A stretch of 10,909 nucleotides of DNA from Usnea hakonensis (Eukaryota > Ascomycota > Lecanoromycetes > Lecanorales > Parmeliaceae): assembly GCA_013423325.1 (NCBI GenBank), contig BLJB01000663.1, positions 262 through 11,170 on the forward strand, written 5' to 3'. The position numbers and the translations under genes were made by a program. The notes under the pieces were generated by a model, which was not told the origin of the DNA, did no database searches, and saw only the letters and a program-made list of their open reading frames with translations. Positions 1-8,100 of this stretch are shown here, in pieces. The stretch's first letter is position 1. Each line of letters begins with the position of its first letter.

Positions 1-85
1 GGGGGGGGTGGGAAGAACGTCCTTCGAAGTACCTTTACTTTGCCTTCGAACGACCCCGCTAGACCGGCTTCCCCGTCCTTGAGCG
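1..85. other. GC-richer left flank, no gene seen
   Basis: This stretch opens with eight G residues and is clearly richer in G+C than the DNA that follows. It keeps several TpG (around 9, 42 and 79) but no CpA, so it may be only lightly mutated. The change to AT-rich sequence comes at about 85-90. No reading frame, RNA gene or repeat is recognised. It could be unique host DNA or the edge of another element; the G run could be a contig edge. Confidence 0.4.
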
Positions 86-560
86 CTTATTCTATAACTA
101 ATATTAATAGAAAATAAATAGTAAAGGGAGTTAAAATAGAAAGAAAAAAATAAAGATAAAAGAATCTATAGCCTTAACTTAAAAGAGTAGATTTAAAGAA
201 TTAAAAGCTATATTTTAAGAAAGGATTAAGGAGAGTATAAATTAGGGCTAAAGACTTAATAAAGAAGAGTTAATCTAAATCCAGATTAAGATTATTAAAA
301 TTTAAGCTTTAGAGAAGGAAATCGTAATAGGAGGAATATAAATAATAGCGAAACTCTAATAGAGGTATAACTAAAATAGTATTTAGATCTATATATAAAT
401 AGTAATATATATATAGAGAAGTAGTAAGGTTTTTCTCTAATAATATATATATAAGATAATAGTATCAAATAGTTTTCTTACTACGAGTTAATAAGAGTTA
501 AAGGATCCCATAATTACCTTTCGAAGTTTAGATAGACACGACGTATAAATTCAAATTCAA
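86..560 (+). mobile_element. LINE-0: 5'-truncated LINE-type relic with divergent 3' end
   Basis: The last part (about 507-560) can be aligned by eye with the 3' end of LINE-1 (about 5937-5993). Both share a CCC(A/G)TAATTA block, then an AGATAGA(C/T)ACGA block, then a GTAT(A/G)AATTC-like terminus. A pyrimidine block near 430 (AGTAAGGTTTTT) also matches LINE-1 near 5870. The terminus repeats AATTCAA-type units where LINE-1 has CCAAT units, so this is a related but distinct subfamily. The 5' limit is set only by the composition change near 86. No target-site duplication was found on the left. The element abuts the gypsy protease frame at about 561. Confidence 0.5.
109..402 (+). pseudogene. Basic C-terminal protein fragment, unrecognised, RIP-degraded
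   Basis: Frame 1 (codon starts at 109, 112 and so on) reads as a lysine/arginine-rich, purine-rich coding-like stretch up to TAG at 400 and TAA at 403. About a dozen internal TAA/TAG codons occur, all explicable as mutated CAA, CAG or TGG codons. There is no start codon. The composition looks like a charged C-terminal tail of a transposon protein. Its place directly upstream of the LINE-0 3' end suggests it belongs to that element, but I recognise no domain. It could also be a remnant of an unrelated element. A simple purine bias could mimic coding potential here. Confidence 0.3.
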
Positions 561-908
561 AAAAATAATAATAATATCGTTTACTATATTAAGGATTACC
601 CGGTAACGATTTATCTAGGGCTTCTCTAGAATAATAGTATATTATTCTAAATTAATAATAAGTATTAGATAAGTAACTTCTCGATAATTATTAACTTATA
701 GTATAGGATATAAGATATATATAATAGATTTATTATAAATTTATTTATTAAATTCCTATACGAGCTTAGACTTAGATAATTTAGTAGATAGAATATCTAG
801 CTTCTTACTTACTAATTTAGTAACCTTAATATTAATAAAGATATATTTAGTAGCTCTAGTATTAATAAGGGCTTTTTTATTATATATTTTTCTTTAAGAG
901 GATAATTT
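561..908 (-). pseudogene. Gypsy-like pol N-terminus: aspartic protease, RIP-degraded
   Basis: On the minus strand, codons from about 893 downward read as a retroviral-type aspartic protease, which would cleave the Gag-Pol polyprotein. The active-site region, plus-strand 852-872, reads ALINTRA. This is a mutated ALIDTGA: the catalytic Asp codon GAT after T has become AAT, and the Gly codon GGA after T has become AGA (codons in 855-863). Further on comes a LILIINLE-to-ILEKP stretch, matching the conserved second half of gypsy proteases (original LITNLG..ILGKPW type). The frame continues from 6007-6100 once LINE-1 is removed. It stops at 561 at the LINE-0 tail. The second gypsy copy at 8470-8932 aligns along the full length with mostly transition differences. 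Confidence 0.65.
896..908. repeat. Left target-site duplication of LINE-1 (13 bp)
   Basis: The 13-bp sequence AAGAGGATAATTT occurs here and again at 5994-6006, immediately outside the two ends of LINE-1. The uninterrupted gypsy copy has the corresponding empty site near 8806-8818 (AAGAGGATAGTTC). The first two bases may also be assigned to the LINE tail. Confidence 0.8.
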
Positions 909-1000
909 GCCCCCAACCAGCCGGTAGGGGGGGCGACTAATGGGAGGAGCCTCGGGAGAAGCCAGGCAAATAGGAAGGAACAAGCGAGTGACGCTATCGC
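909..1000 (+). other. RIP-spared patch at the 5' end of LINE-1
   Basis: This ~92-bp patch keeps TG and CA dinucleotides (near 908, 914, 918, 941, 963, 967, 981 and 989) that are almost absent for kilobases on either side. In the ORF1 frame it reads without a stop and keeps CAG and CAA codons. It therefore shows the element's original sequence. Confidence 0.7.
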
Positions 1001-2285
1001 TATATTAGAAGCTATTAAAAATACGCTATTTAGAGAGCTTAGCGTAGCTATATAGAAGGCGTATATAAAGAACCTAGAAAATATTTAGACCTTTATTAAA
1101 GAATAATAAATCGACCTTGAAGCCTATATATAAAGGGAAGTACGTAGGCCCTAGAGCCTAGTAGATAGTAGGGCGAGTACTCTAACCCTCTAGGGCTCCC
1201 TAGGGGGATACTAGAGTAAAGGTAACCCCTTTATAAAGTTACTAATATAGAATATAAGGAGAGGGCTAGTAATATAGATTTAAAGGAAAATAATAGAAAA
1301 GTTTAGATAGATAAAATAATTTCTAATTAAAATAAAGAAAAAAGGAGAGAGGATATCTATTATAGAAATAATTAATAAAAACCTTATTATATTTTTTAAA
1401 ATAGTAGAATACGCATTAGAAGATATTATAATAGCGTAGTAATTAAAGAGTAAGGATATAGAGCTCTAGATAGCTAGTATAAAAATAAAAGAGCTACTAG
1501 AAAAAGATCTAATCTAGATTATTAAAAAATTTAAGACTACGAAAGTAGTAAAGAGGATTTATATTATAATAATATATAAGATAAAGATTAAGGTAATAGA
1601 TATAAAAAATAAGAAAGCTATAAAAAAGAAGATATAAGAGGATAATAGAAGACTATATTTAGATCTAGATATAATAAAGGCGAAATAGATAGCGAGCGTA
1701 AAGAGACTAGCGTTAGAAGGGGGTAAAAAAAGGTACTTATTATTAATTATTAATATTACTATAGAAGAAATAGCTTTCGGACTAGTACTAAGAGACCTAG
1801 TTAAGATAGGAAAGGCGAAGGAAGTATTATATTATATATATAAAGTAGTATAGTACTTTAATTACTAGAAGTAAGACTATATAGTAGTCTATTATAAAAA
1901 TAAGACTAGATATACTAAGTATAACTAGAAGTATAATATTAGAGAATATAATAAGGTAGCTTTAAGGGCCTTTAAAGTATATATAGTATATAGTAATAGG
2001 GGCTATATAGCGTACTAGAGGATATATTTAAAAAAAAGATAAGAGATTAAGAAGGTTATAAAAAAGCTAATATTAAGACTAATAATAATCTTTAATCTAG
2101 AAGGGATAAGGCCTACCGAAACGCTAAAGATTATTAATAGATTTATAATAGTTTCGTTTAGGAAGAAGAGAATATAAGATATAATTAATATAGAAAGTAA
2201 TCGCGAAAAAAAAGATTCTAGGATACTTAAAAAAGCTCCTAAAATAGAAAGACTAGAAAGATTTATAATAAAGAAGGTTAGCTAA
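909..2285 (+). pseudogene. LINE-1 ORF1: gag-like nucleic-acid-binding protein, RIP-degraded
   Basis: Frame 3 (codon starts 909, 912 and so on) runs about 459 codons, a normal length for a fungal LINE ORF1, whose product coats the element RNA. Codons 909-1052 are stop-free, in the spared patch and just beyond; later stops are all TAA/TAG at sites that fit former Gln/Trp codons. Near the end two zinc knuckles are visible with Cys and His turned to Tyr. The first has positions 1854, 1863, 1878 and 1893 (C-x2-C-x4-H-x4-C spacing). The second has 1911, 1920, 1932 and 1947 (C-x2-C-x3-H-x4-C). The end is TAA at 2283, which may itself be a mutated Gln codon; the next stop is TAG at 2295. No initiator ATG lies in frame, so the N-terminus is missing or started upstream of the truncation. 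Confidence 0.75.
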
Positions 2286-2293
2286 ATATTATT

Positions 2294-5200
2294 ATAGATT
2301 CTATCTAGAATAGGAATCTAGAGATTAACGGGGGTAGTCTAACTATCTAAATCCTAGGAAATCTAGATATAAGATATCTAAAAATAGAACTTCTAGTTAT
2401 TAAACTCTCTATAATAGAAAGCTAGACCTTAATAATATTATAATATAATATAAGAGGCAAACTAGGAATAATAATAATACTACTTAATAATCTAGAGATA
2501 AAGTAGACTAATATTTTAGCGATCTAGAAACCTTAGTAGAATATATATACGAAGTTATTATATAATCTAGGAATTAGCGAATTCTTCCTATTATATAAAA
2601 ATAAAGCGGATATAAAGATATATCTCTATATTAATAAAAGGATTAATATTAATATATAGAAAGAGATATCCCTATTTAAAAATATCTATATTATTATTAT
2701 AAAGTTTAAAGGAAAAGATAGAGCTATAAAAAAAAAGGTAATTTAGATTTTTAATATATATAACTCTAGTCTATCCCTAGTTATTATTAATAATCTATTA
2801 AGCCTCCTAATATTAAAGAAGGAGGTCTAGGGATAAGGGGAATAGATAGTAATAAGAAACTTTAATCTCTACTATTTAAACTAGAATAACTATAGAAGGT
2901 TTAGCTATTATAGGGAAATAGATAAGCTATTAGAAATAACTATAAAAATAAATATAAAACTTATACTTCTTAAAGACTTTATAATCTAGAGAGTAAAAAG
3001 TAGTAAAAGCGTAATAGACCTTATTTTTATAATACTAGAACTAACTAAAATAATAAAATTATATAGAGTATATCTAGATCTATAGATAGGCTCTAACTAT
3101 TTTCTAATATATATAGAGCTCGACCTATTAATAGAAAAAGCCCTTACTATTAGAAGAAAGGTATAGAAAATAGTAAAGCTAGAAATTATAAAAATTATAA
3201 TTTAAGAGTTAATCTACTTTTTATCTTCTAGCTAGCTAAAGACTAAAAGAGAGATAAATAAATATTTAGAGAATATTATAGTAGACTTAAAAAAGGTAGT
3301 AGAAGAGACTATTCTATAGACTAAATTATTAGATAGGGCTTAATTATTCTAGAATTATAATTATAATAAAGCTATATAGAAGGCGAAACGCCTCGTAATC
3401 GAATATTAAAATAGTCGCGGAAACTAGAGAGAAAAAGAATAGCGTATAGCTATAAAATATTAGAATAAAATAATTAATAGAATTAAAATATTTAACTTTA
3501 AATAAAGAGTTTACGAAGTAAAAGAGTTATAGAAGGGGATCTAAGGGCTAGTTAAATAGACTAGATAGAGTAGTATAAATCTAAAACTACTATTTAAGTT
3601 TCTAGTACTTAAAGATAGAGAAGCTAGTCCGATAGAATTATTTAAAGATAAAGTAGTAGTACTTTAAAAGATCTTTTTTCTACTACCTCTATAAATAGAT
3701 TTTACTAATATTAAGGATATAGTCTATCTAAATTTAATAGAAATAATCGTAGAGTTAATAGAAAAGGAGATTAAGATAGCGATCTTCTACCTAAAATAGA
3801 ATAAGGCTCTAAAGATAGATAAGATATTAAATAGATTTCTAAGATTAATTACTAATAAGGCTCTTCTATAGCTTACTAGGCTCTTCTAGATATATATAGA
3901 TCTAGATTACTATCCGAAAAAGTTTAAAATCGCTAATATAATAATCCTCTATAAACTAGATAAAGATAACTATTTAGAACTAAAGTTATATCGGCTAATC
4001 GCCTTATTAAGTATATTAGGGAAGACTCTAGAGATAATTATAATTAAGAAATTTAGTAACTATATAGAGAAATATAATCTCCTCCCCTTAGAATAGATAG
4101 ATATATAGAAAGGCCGGTCTATCGAGATAGCCCTAGAAATAATAGTTAATATAGTATATATAATATAGGATAGTAGTAAGTAGTATATAGCTAGCCTACT
4201 CTCTCTAGATATAGTAGGGGTATTTAATAATATATTCTATAAGCGGCTTCTTTATAACCTTAAGTTTAAGGGGGTCCCCCCCTAGATAGTAAACTAGATA
4301 TCGAGCTTCCTTATAGAAAGAGTAATATTAATAATACTAGAGTAGAAAATAAGCGAGATAAAATTAATAGAGATAAAGATTCTATAGGGGTCTTTAATAT
4401 CCTCTATACTATTCTTATTTTTTAATATACTACTTATTAAGAAGTACTCGAAGCTAAAGCTAAACCTCTAAATTAGTAGCTTCGTTAATAATATCTATTT
4501 ACTAGCGTATAGAAAGAATATAGAAACTAATTATATAATATTTAAAATAGTCTATAAGATATACCTAAAGTAAGTAAAAATATATAGAGTAACTTTCGCC
4601 CCTAAAAAGTATAAGCTAGTCTACCTTATTAAAAGGCTAAAGCGCTTTAATATAAAAGCTATAGTAGACCTAAAAGCGACTATTATAAAGCTAAAGAGTA
4701 GTATATAAATACTAGATCTATACGTAGATAGAAAATTAAGGTAGGGCCCTTATTTTAAGAAGATAAAGGCTAAAATAATATCCTAATACCTCGCGCTATT
4801 AATAATAATAGCCTCGATATAAGAAATAACTCTAAACTAAATATATATAATATATTAGACTATAATCTAATTAGCGATAATATATATAACGGCTATCTAA
4901 TATAATCCGGTAAGTATAGGAAGAGCGATAAAGATACTAGGGAGATAGCTAGAAATAATTTAGAATAAATATCTAAGATATATCTTAAAAGTATATAAGG
5001 CGATAAATACTAGGGAACTAAAAGTAGAGATAGATATTCCCTCTATATAGATCTTTTTAGATTTAGTAATCCTCTATTACTAAGCTTTTAGAGGTATATA
5101 CGAGGTTATAAAAATTAGAAATATATATATTTATAGAGTACTCTAAGGGAAGCGAGATTATAAGATAAAAATATTACTAGTACCTATAATAGAGAAGTAT

Positions 5201-5905
5201 TTATAAGCTAAGGATATCCTTTTTAGGGGAAAGTAGGAATAATATAATATAAAAAAAAAAGAGAGGAAGAAGATAGAGGCGATAAGAGGAAAAGTATAGA
5301 GCTAAGATAATATAGTTTAATATATTCTATAGAAAGGCTATTATACGGATATACCTAAAAATAAGAGGATATTAGCTTAGGGTTCTAAAGACTAGAAAAT
5401 AAGGAGAATACTTTACTATAATCTCGCGAAAGCCGAAAGCTCCGCTCTAATCTAGATATAAATAAAGAAGATTAGGCTAGTATAGTTCCTCTTCTATTAT
5501 AAGGTCCTAGATATCTATATAGCTAGCTATAAATATGGCTAACTAAAATAGAATATTAAATATATCTTTATCTTCTATTCGAGGCTAGGATAATTTAGAC
5601 TAGTATTTCTAAAATCTATAGGAACTAGTAATTTACGGAGAATACTAACTACTCTAAAAGGGGCGAGGGCGTTAACTAGATAATTAATTTAATTCGGCCT
5701 TTTAGACTAATATTCCCTAATAAAAGACTAGTTATATAAGAGTAGAGTAGTCTAAGGGATACTAGTATTAATATAAAGGGGGTAAAGGAATACGAGTATA
5801 GGAGGTATTAAGTAATAGTAGTCGAAAATAGTATATAGACTTAAAATAGTAGAGATAAATAGAAGTATAGTAAGGTTTTTTACCCTAGTAATAGTAATAC
5901 TATAA
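2294..5905 (+). pseudogene. LINE-1 ORF2: endonuclease / reverse transcriptase polyprotein, RIP-degraded
   Basis: One frame (frame 2) can be followed for about 1,200 codons with no indel noticed at the points I checked. ATA at 2294 is the likely mutated ATG, almost touching the end of ORF1. The apurinic-type endonuclease spans about 2420-3120: an RNFN segment at 2855-2866 matches the GDFN motif, and SKSVIDLIF at 3002-3028 is the late S-x-I-D-x-x-F motif. The reverse transcriptase spans about 3900-4650: motif A reads SLDIVGVFNN (4202-4231, first Asp kept, second now Asn), and the catalytic FVDD reads FVNN (Asn-Asn at 4487-4492). A C-terminal C-x-C-x8-H-x4-C motif appears with Tyr at 5528, 5534, 5561 and 5576. 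The end at TAA 5903 is tentative: LINE-2 shows that the TAA/TAG codons near 5814-5822 were CGA/CAG/CAG, so the frame really passed them. Confidence 0.85.
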
Positions 5906-5993
5906 AGGTTTCCCTTATATTATTACTATAGAGCTTCCCGTAATTATCTTTTATATAGTTAGATAGATACGAGTATGAATTCCAATCCAATCC
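5906..5993 (+). other. LINE-1 3' UTR with pentamer-repeat tail
   Basis: This segment is nearly identical, in reverse complement, to the ends of LINE-2 and LINE-3, so it is the conserved 3' end of the family. It finishes with GAATT followed by two CCAAT units and a partial third (5977-5993). Non-LTR elements often end in short tandem repeats rather than poly(A). The tail kept its CA and TG dinucleotides in all three copies. Confidence 0.75.
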
Positions 5994-6006
5994 AAGAGGA
6001 TAATTT
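5994..6006. repeat. Right target-site duplication of LINE-1 (13 bp)
   Basis: An exact copy of 896-908. After it the gypsy gag-pol sequence resumes on the minus strand (AACTTCTATAAA on plus), as in the uninterrupted gypsy copy near 8820. Confidence 0.8.
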
Positions 6007-6560
6007 AACTTCTATAAAAAAGGGGGACTTAAAAAATAATTTAGATTTTTTCTAGAAGTACTTAAATACTAGATTAGAGAGAGTATTTATATATAAGGAT
6101 ATTATCTTTTTCCTTTATATTATATTACTAATAGAGGAATCTAGTTTTTCGAGTTACTAGAGGAGTTAATTTTATCTTCTTTAAAGAACTTCTCTATAGA
6201 GTTATTAATTACTAGCTTTTTAATATCTATAGCTCTATTCTTATTATTTAGAAAAAAGAGATTAGAATAATTATATATAAAATATTTAGTTAAGCCGTAG
6301 CTATAATAATTCTTATTCTTAATAGAGATAAGCTTAATAGTCTCGCCTAGACCCGCGGGTATCTTAAAGTTTTAAGGCTTAGAGTCCTTAGTCTTATTTT
6401 TATTAGAGTTATTATTATTATAGCTAATCTCCTTTATAGCCCGATATTTATTATTTATTTAAATTAAGTATATTTTAATTTTATTAATAGTTTTAAAAAT
6501 AACCCTATAATTACTCTAGACTAAGCGAAGTCTTATAATAATCTTATCTCTTAGTTTATA
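6007..6560 (-). pseudogene. Gypsy-like gag C-terminus with zinc knuckle, and start of pol
   Basis: On the minus strand from 6560 the gag frame reads YKLRDKI, a typical end-of-capsid segment (LRDKI). It leads to a CCHC zinc knuckle at 6314-6261 reading YYSYGLTKYFIYNY, whose Cys and His have become Tyr by TGC/CAC-type mutation (C-x2-C-x4-H-x4-C spacing). The protease frame is offset by -1 relative to gag: from about 6110 downward it reads a segment including KSPFFIEVKLSS and runs into the protease at 908 once LINE-1 is removed. This suggests Gag-Pol expression by -1 frameshifting or an overlapping arrangement, but the true gag stop cannot be told among the RIP stops. The first ~120 codable bases next to LINE-1 align with 8813-8932. 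Confidence 0.65.
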
Positions 6561-6574
6561 AATTAACTTTATTT
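6561..6574. repeat. Left target-site duplication of LINE-2 (14 bp)
   Basis: AATTAACTTTATTT occurs here and at 6827-6840, flanking LINE-2 exactly. The last T may belong to the LINE tail. Removing LINE-2 and one copy rejoins the gypsy gag reading frame on the minus strand. Confidence 0.8.
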
Positions 6575-6826
6575 GGATTGGATTGGATTGGAATTCATAC
6601 TCGTGTCTATCTAACTATATAAAAGATAATTACGGGAAGCTCTATAGTAATAATATAAGGGAAACCTTTATAGTATTACTACTATTAGGGTAAAAAACCT
6701 TACCGTACTCCTACTTATCTCTACTATTTTAAGTCTATATACCACCTTCGACTGCTGTCGCTCGGTACCTCCTACGCTCGTGTTCCTCTACCCCCTTTGT
6801 ACCGACGCTAGCGTCCCTTAGGCCGC
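6575..6826 (-). mobile_element. LINE-2: 252-bp 3' fragment of the LINE-1 family
   Basis: The reverse complement aligns with LINE-1 5742-5993. It ends at the left with the family tail (GAATT followed by three CCAAT units and a partial fourth) and is 5'-truncated at the right, in the last part of ORF2. A 14-bp duplication flanks it. Over the first ~130 aligned bases (LINE-1 5742-5870) I count about 26 differences, all transitions, and at each one LINE-2 carries C or G where LINE-1 carries T or A. LINE-2 is thus the less mutated copy there. CA/TG dinucleotides survive in 6741-6826. Its 3' half is as AT-converted as LINE-1. It is far too short to encode anything. Confidence 0.85.
6741..6826 (-). 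other. RIP-spared patch at the 5' end of LINE-2
   Basis: This ~86-bp patch retains many CA, TG and CG dinucleotides, in contrast to the gypsy DNA that starts at 6827 and to the homologous LINE-1 and LINE-3 segments. Read on the minus strand it shows intact CGA-CAG-CAG codons where LINE-1 has TAA-TAG-TAG, so it preserves a piece of the original ORF2. Confidence 0.75.
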
Positions 6827-6840
6827 AATTAACTTTATTT
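6827..6840. repeat. Right target-site duplication of LINE-2 (14 bp)
   Basis: Exact copy of 6561-6574. It is already AT-rich although it touches the unmutated end of LINE-2 (GGCCGC at 6821-6826). Confidence 0.8.
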
Positions 6841-7822
6841 ATAAATAGTTAAGTTTATCTTTAAATACTATAAAATTTATAAAGAAGTCTATAAAATATT
6901 AACTTTTTTATAAGAGGGATTTAAATTTATAATATAAATTAAACTCTCTATTTAAGTTCTTAAATCTATTTTTTAGATAGTTAAAGAGATTCTTAATTAA
7001 TTAAAATAGATTCTAACTATTATTATATAGCTAATTAGAGTACCGCTTTATAACTTTTCTAATAATATAACTAATTATATAATTAACTTTATCTAGATTA
7101 TCTATATAATAATTAGTATTTTTATATAATTTATATTTAACTTTTTATTTTTATTTATTCTAGGTAGGATTCTCTCTATCTATAAGAATAGAGGGTATTA
7201 GGGTATTCTTTATATATTAAATTTTAGTAGTTATAGATCTAAAGATTATTATAGTAATAACTAGCTATTTAGCTAGATCTTCTTATATCTATTTAATTTT
7301 AATCTATAGTTCTTTAAGTTAGATTTATATATTATTAGATTCTATTTAGAGTAAGATATAGCGTTACTTCTCCTTAATTAGAGACTTAATAATAGAATCC
7401 TTTTCGATATTTATAGTATTAAGCTCGAACTAGATAATATCTTTTATTAAGACTAGAGCGTTATAGTTTTTAATAATTTTAATAATATTCTCTCTATCTT
7501 AGCGGAGCTAATCTATTATTTAGACTACTAGTTCGGGGTTATAAATAATCTAGAAACGGAGGTTAATAGTATCTTAAATTTCTAGAGGTAAAGAAGTATC
7601 TACTCGATAATTAGAAGCGTCTTTTACTCTAGCTTAAATAGTAGTCTAATAATTATCTATATATTTTACTAGGAGAGTAGCGGAATTAGCTAATAGATTA
7701 TAAATAGATATTTTTATAGAGGTAATAGATTTCTTTAGTTTAGAATTAGAGATTTTAAAGGGTTAGAAAGACCCCTTAAATTTATAAATAGAGCGAGCTA
7801 TATAATTAAGTTTTAGTTACAT
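6827..7822 (-). pseudogene. Gypsy-like gag N-terminal and capsid region, RIP-degraded
   Basis: The minus-strand frame starts at a surviving ATG (7822-7820) and can be followed about 330 codons to the LINE-2 duplication, then continues in frame at 6560. The second codon is TAA, presumably a mutated CAA. Middle codons read like an N-terminal Gag region followed by a capsid-type segment with DREN, DKVNYIISYI and an F-I-D-F-F-I-N-F block. These resemble the capsid domains of fungal Ty3/gypsy Gag proteins (original form E-x-F-F-x-E-F). Gag would form the virus-like particle in the cytoplasm. Most stops fit Gln/Trp/Arg codons. The family call rests on pattern resemblance, not on an alignment, so copia-type Gag remains possible. 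Confidence 0.55.
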
Positions 7823-8100
7823 TAGAAAAATTAAGTATTAAGGGAGTTATATTAAATAACTCGACTTTATAGTTAGAAAGGTAGTTAATTAATAATTAAA
7901 CTAATTAACTAATAACTAGATTTTTAGGGTAATATATAGTTTAGGCCCGCTAGAAGTATTCTATATAATTTAAAAATATCGAGATAAATATTAAATTTAA
8001 TAGATTTATTCTTTTTTAGCTTAAGTCTATCTTGAGTCTAATAATATTATTATATTTACTTATTAATTAAATAATATAGTAATATTACTATTATTATATA
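7823..8100 (-). other. Gypsy leader or LTR remnant upstream of gag
   Basis: No coding frame is seen in this AT-rich stretch. On the minus strand it lies between the end of the second gypsy fragment and the gag ATG, where the 5' LTR and primer-binding site would be expected. I cannot identify LTR ends or a primer-binding site, because RIP would turn the TG...CA ends into TA...TA. The only copy of this stretch in the window is here, so no LTR pair can be tested. A rare TG survives near 8033. Confidence 0.3.

Larger units (their letters stand above)
909..5993 (+). mobile_element. LINE-1: near full-length Tad1-like non-LTR retrotransposon
   Basis: This 5.1-kb element carries ORF1 (frame 3) and ORF2 (frame 2) in the usual LINE order, a short 3' UTR and a pentamer-repeat tail. 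A 13-bp target-site duplication (896-908 and 5994-6006) defines its ends, and its target is the gypsy pol frame on the opposite strand. The two-ORF layout, zinc knuckles at the end of ORF1, apurinic-type endonuclease before the reverse transcriptase, and late Cys/His motif fit the fungal Tad1 clade. The ORF1 frame is already open at base 909 with no ATG, so the copy is probably slightly 5'-truncated. RIP has destroyed both ORFs except for the first ~90 bp. LINE-2 and LINE-3 are shorter copies of the same family. Confidence 0.85.
561..8100 (-). mobile_element. Ty3/gypsy-like retrotransposon relic split by LINE-1 and LINE-2
   Basis: Read on the minus strand, this element gives a leader (about 8100-7823), gag (from 7822), a CCHC zinc knuckle (near 6314-6261) and an aspartic protease (around 872-852), then breaks off at 561 where LINE-0 begins. 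Two insertions interrupt it: LINE-2 (6575-6826) and LINE-1 (909-5993). Excluding insertions and one copy of each target duplication, about 2.2 kb of gypsy sequence remains. Reverse transcriptase, RNase H and integrase are absent from the window, so this is a fragment. The gypsy assignment rests on the gag style plus gag-protease order; Ty1/copia is less likely but not excluded without the polymerase. Stops sit mostly at former Gln, Trp or Arg codons, as RIP predicts. Confidence 0.65.

Noticed and set aside
1..8. Run of eight G as a telomere or regulatory G-tract.
   Set aside because: No telomere-type repeat follows; a single homopolymer at a window edge supports no function.
86..405. Lys/Arg-rich stretch as the C-terminus of a pogo/Fot1-type DNA transposase.
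   Set aside because: Only composition suggests it. No DDE motif or terminal inverted repeat is visible, and a LINE-type 3' end follows directly.
420..460. TATATATA stretches near 400-460 and elsewhere as promoters or TATA boxes.
   Set aside because: TpA enrichment by RIP produces such strings throughout; none lies upstream of an intact gene.
940..1011. Short ATG-started frame at 940 inside the spared patch.
   Set aside because: It is out of frame with ORF1, ends within about two dozen codons, and the ORF1 frame explains the same bases better.
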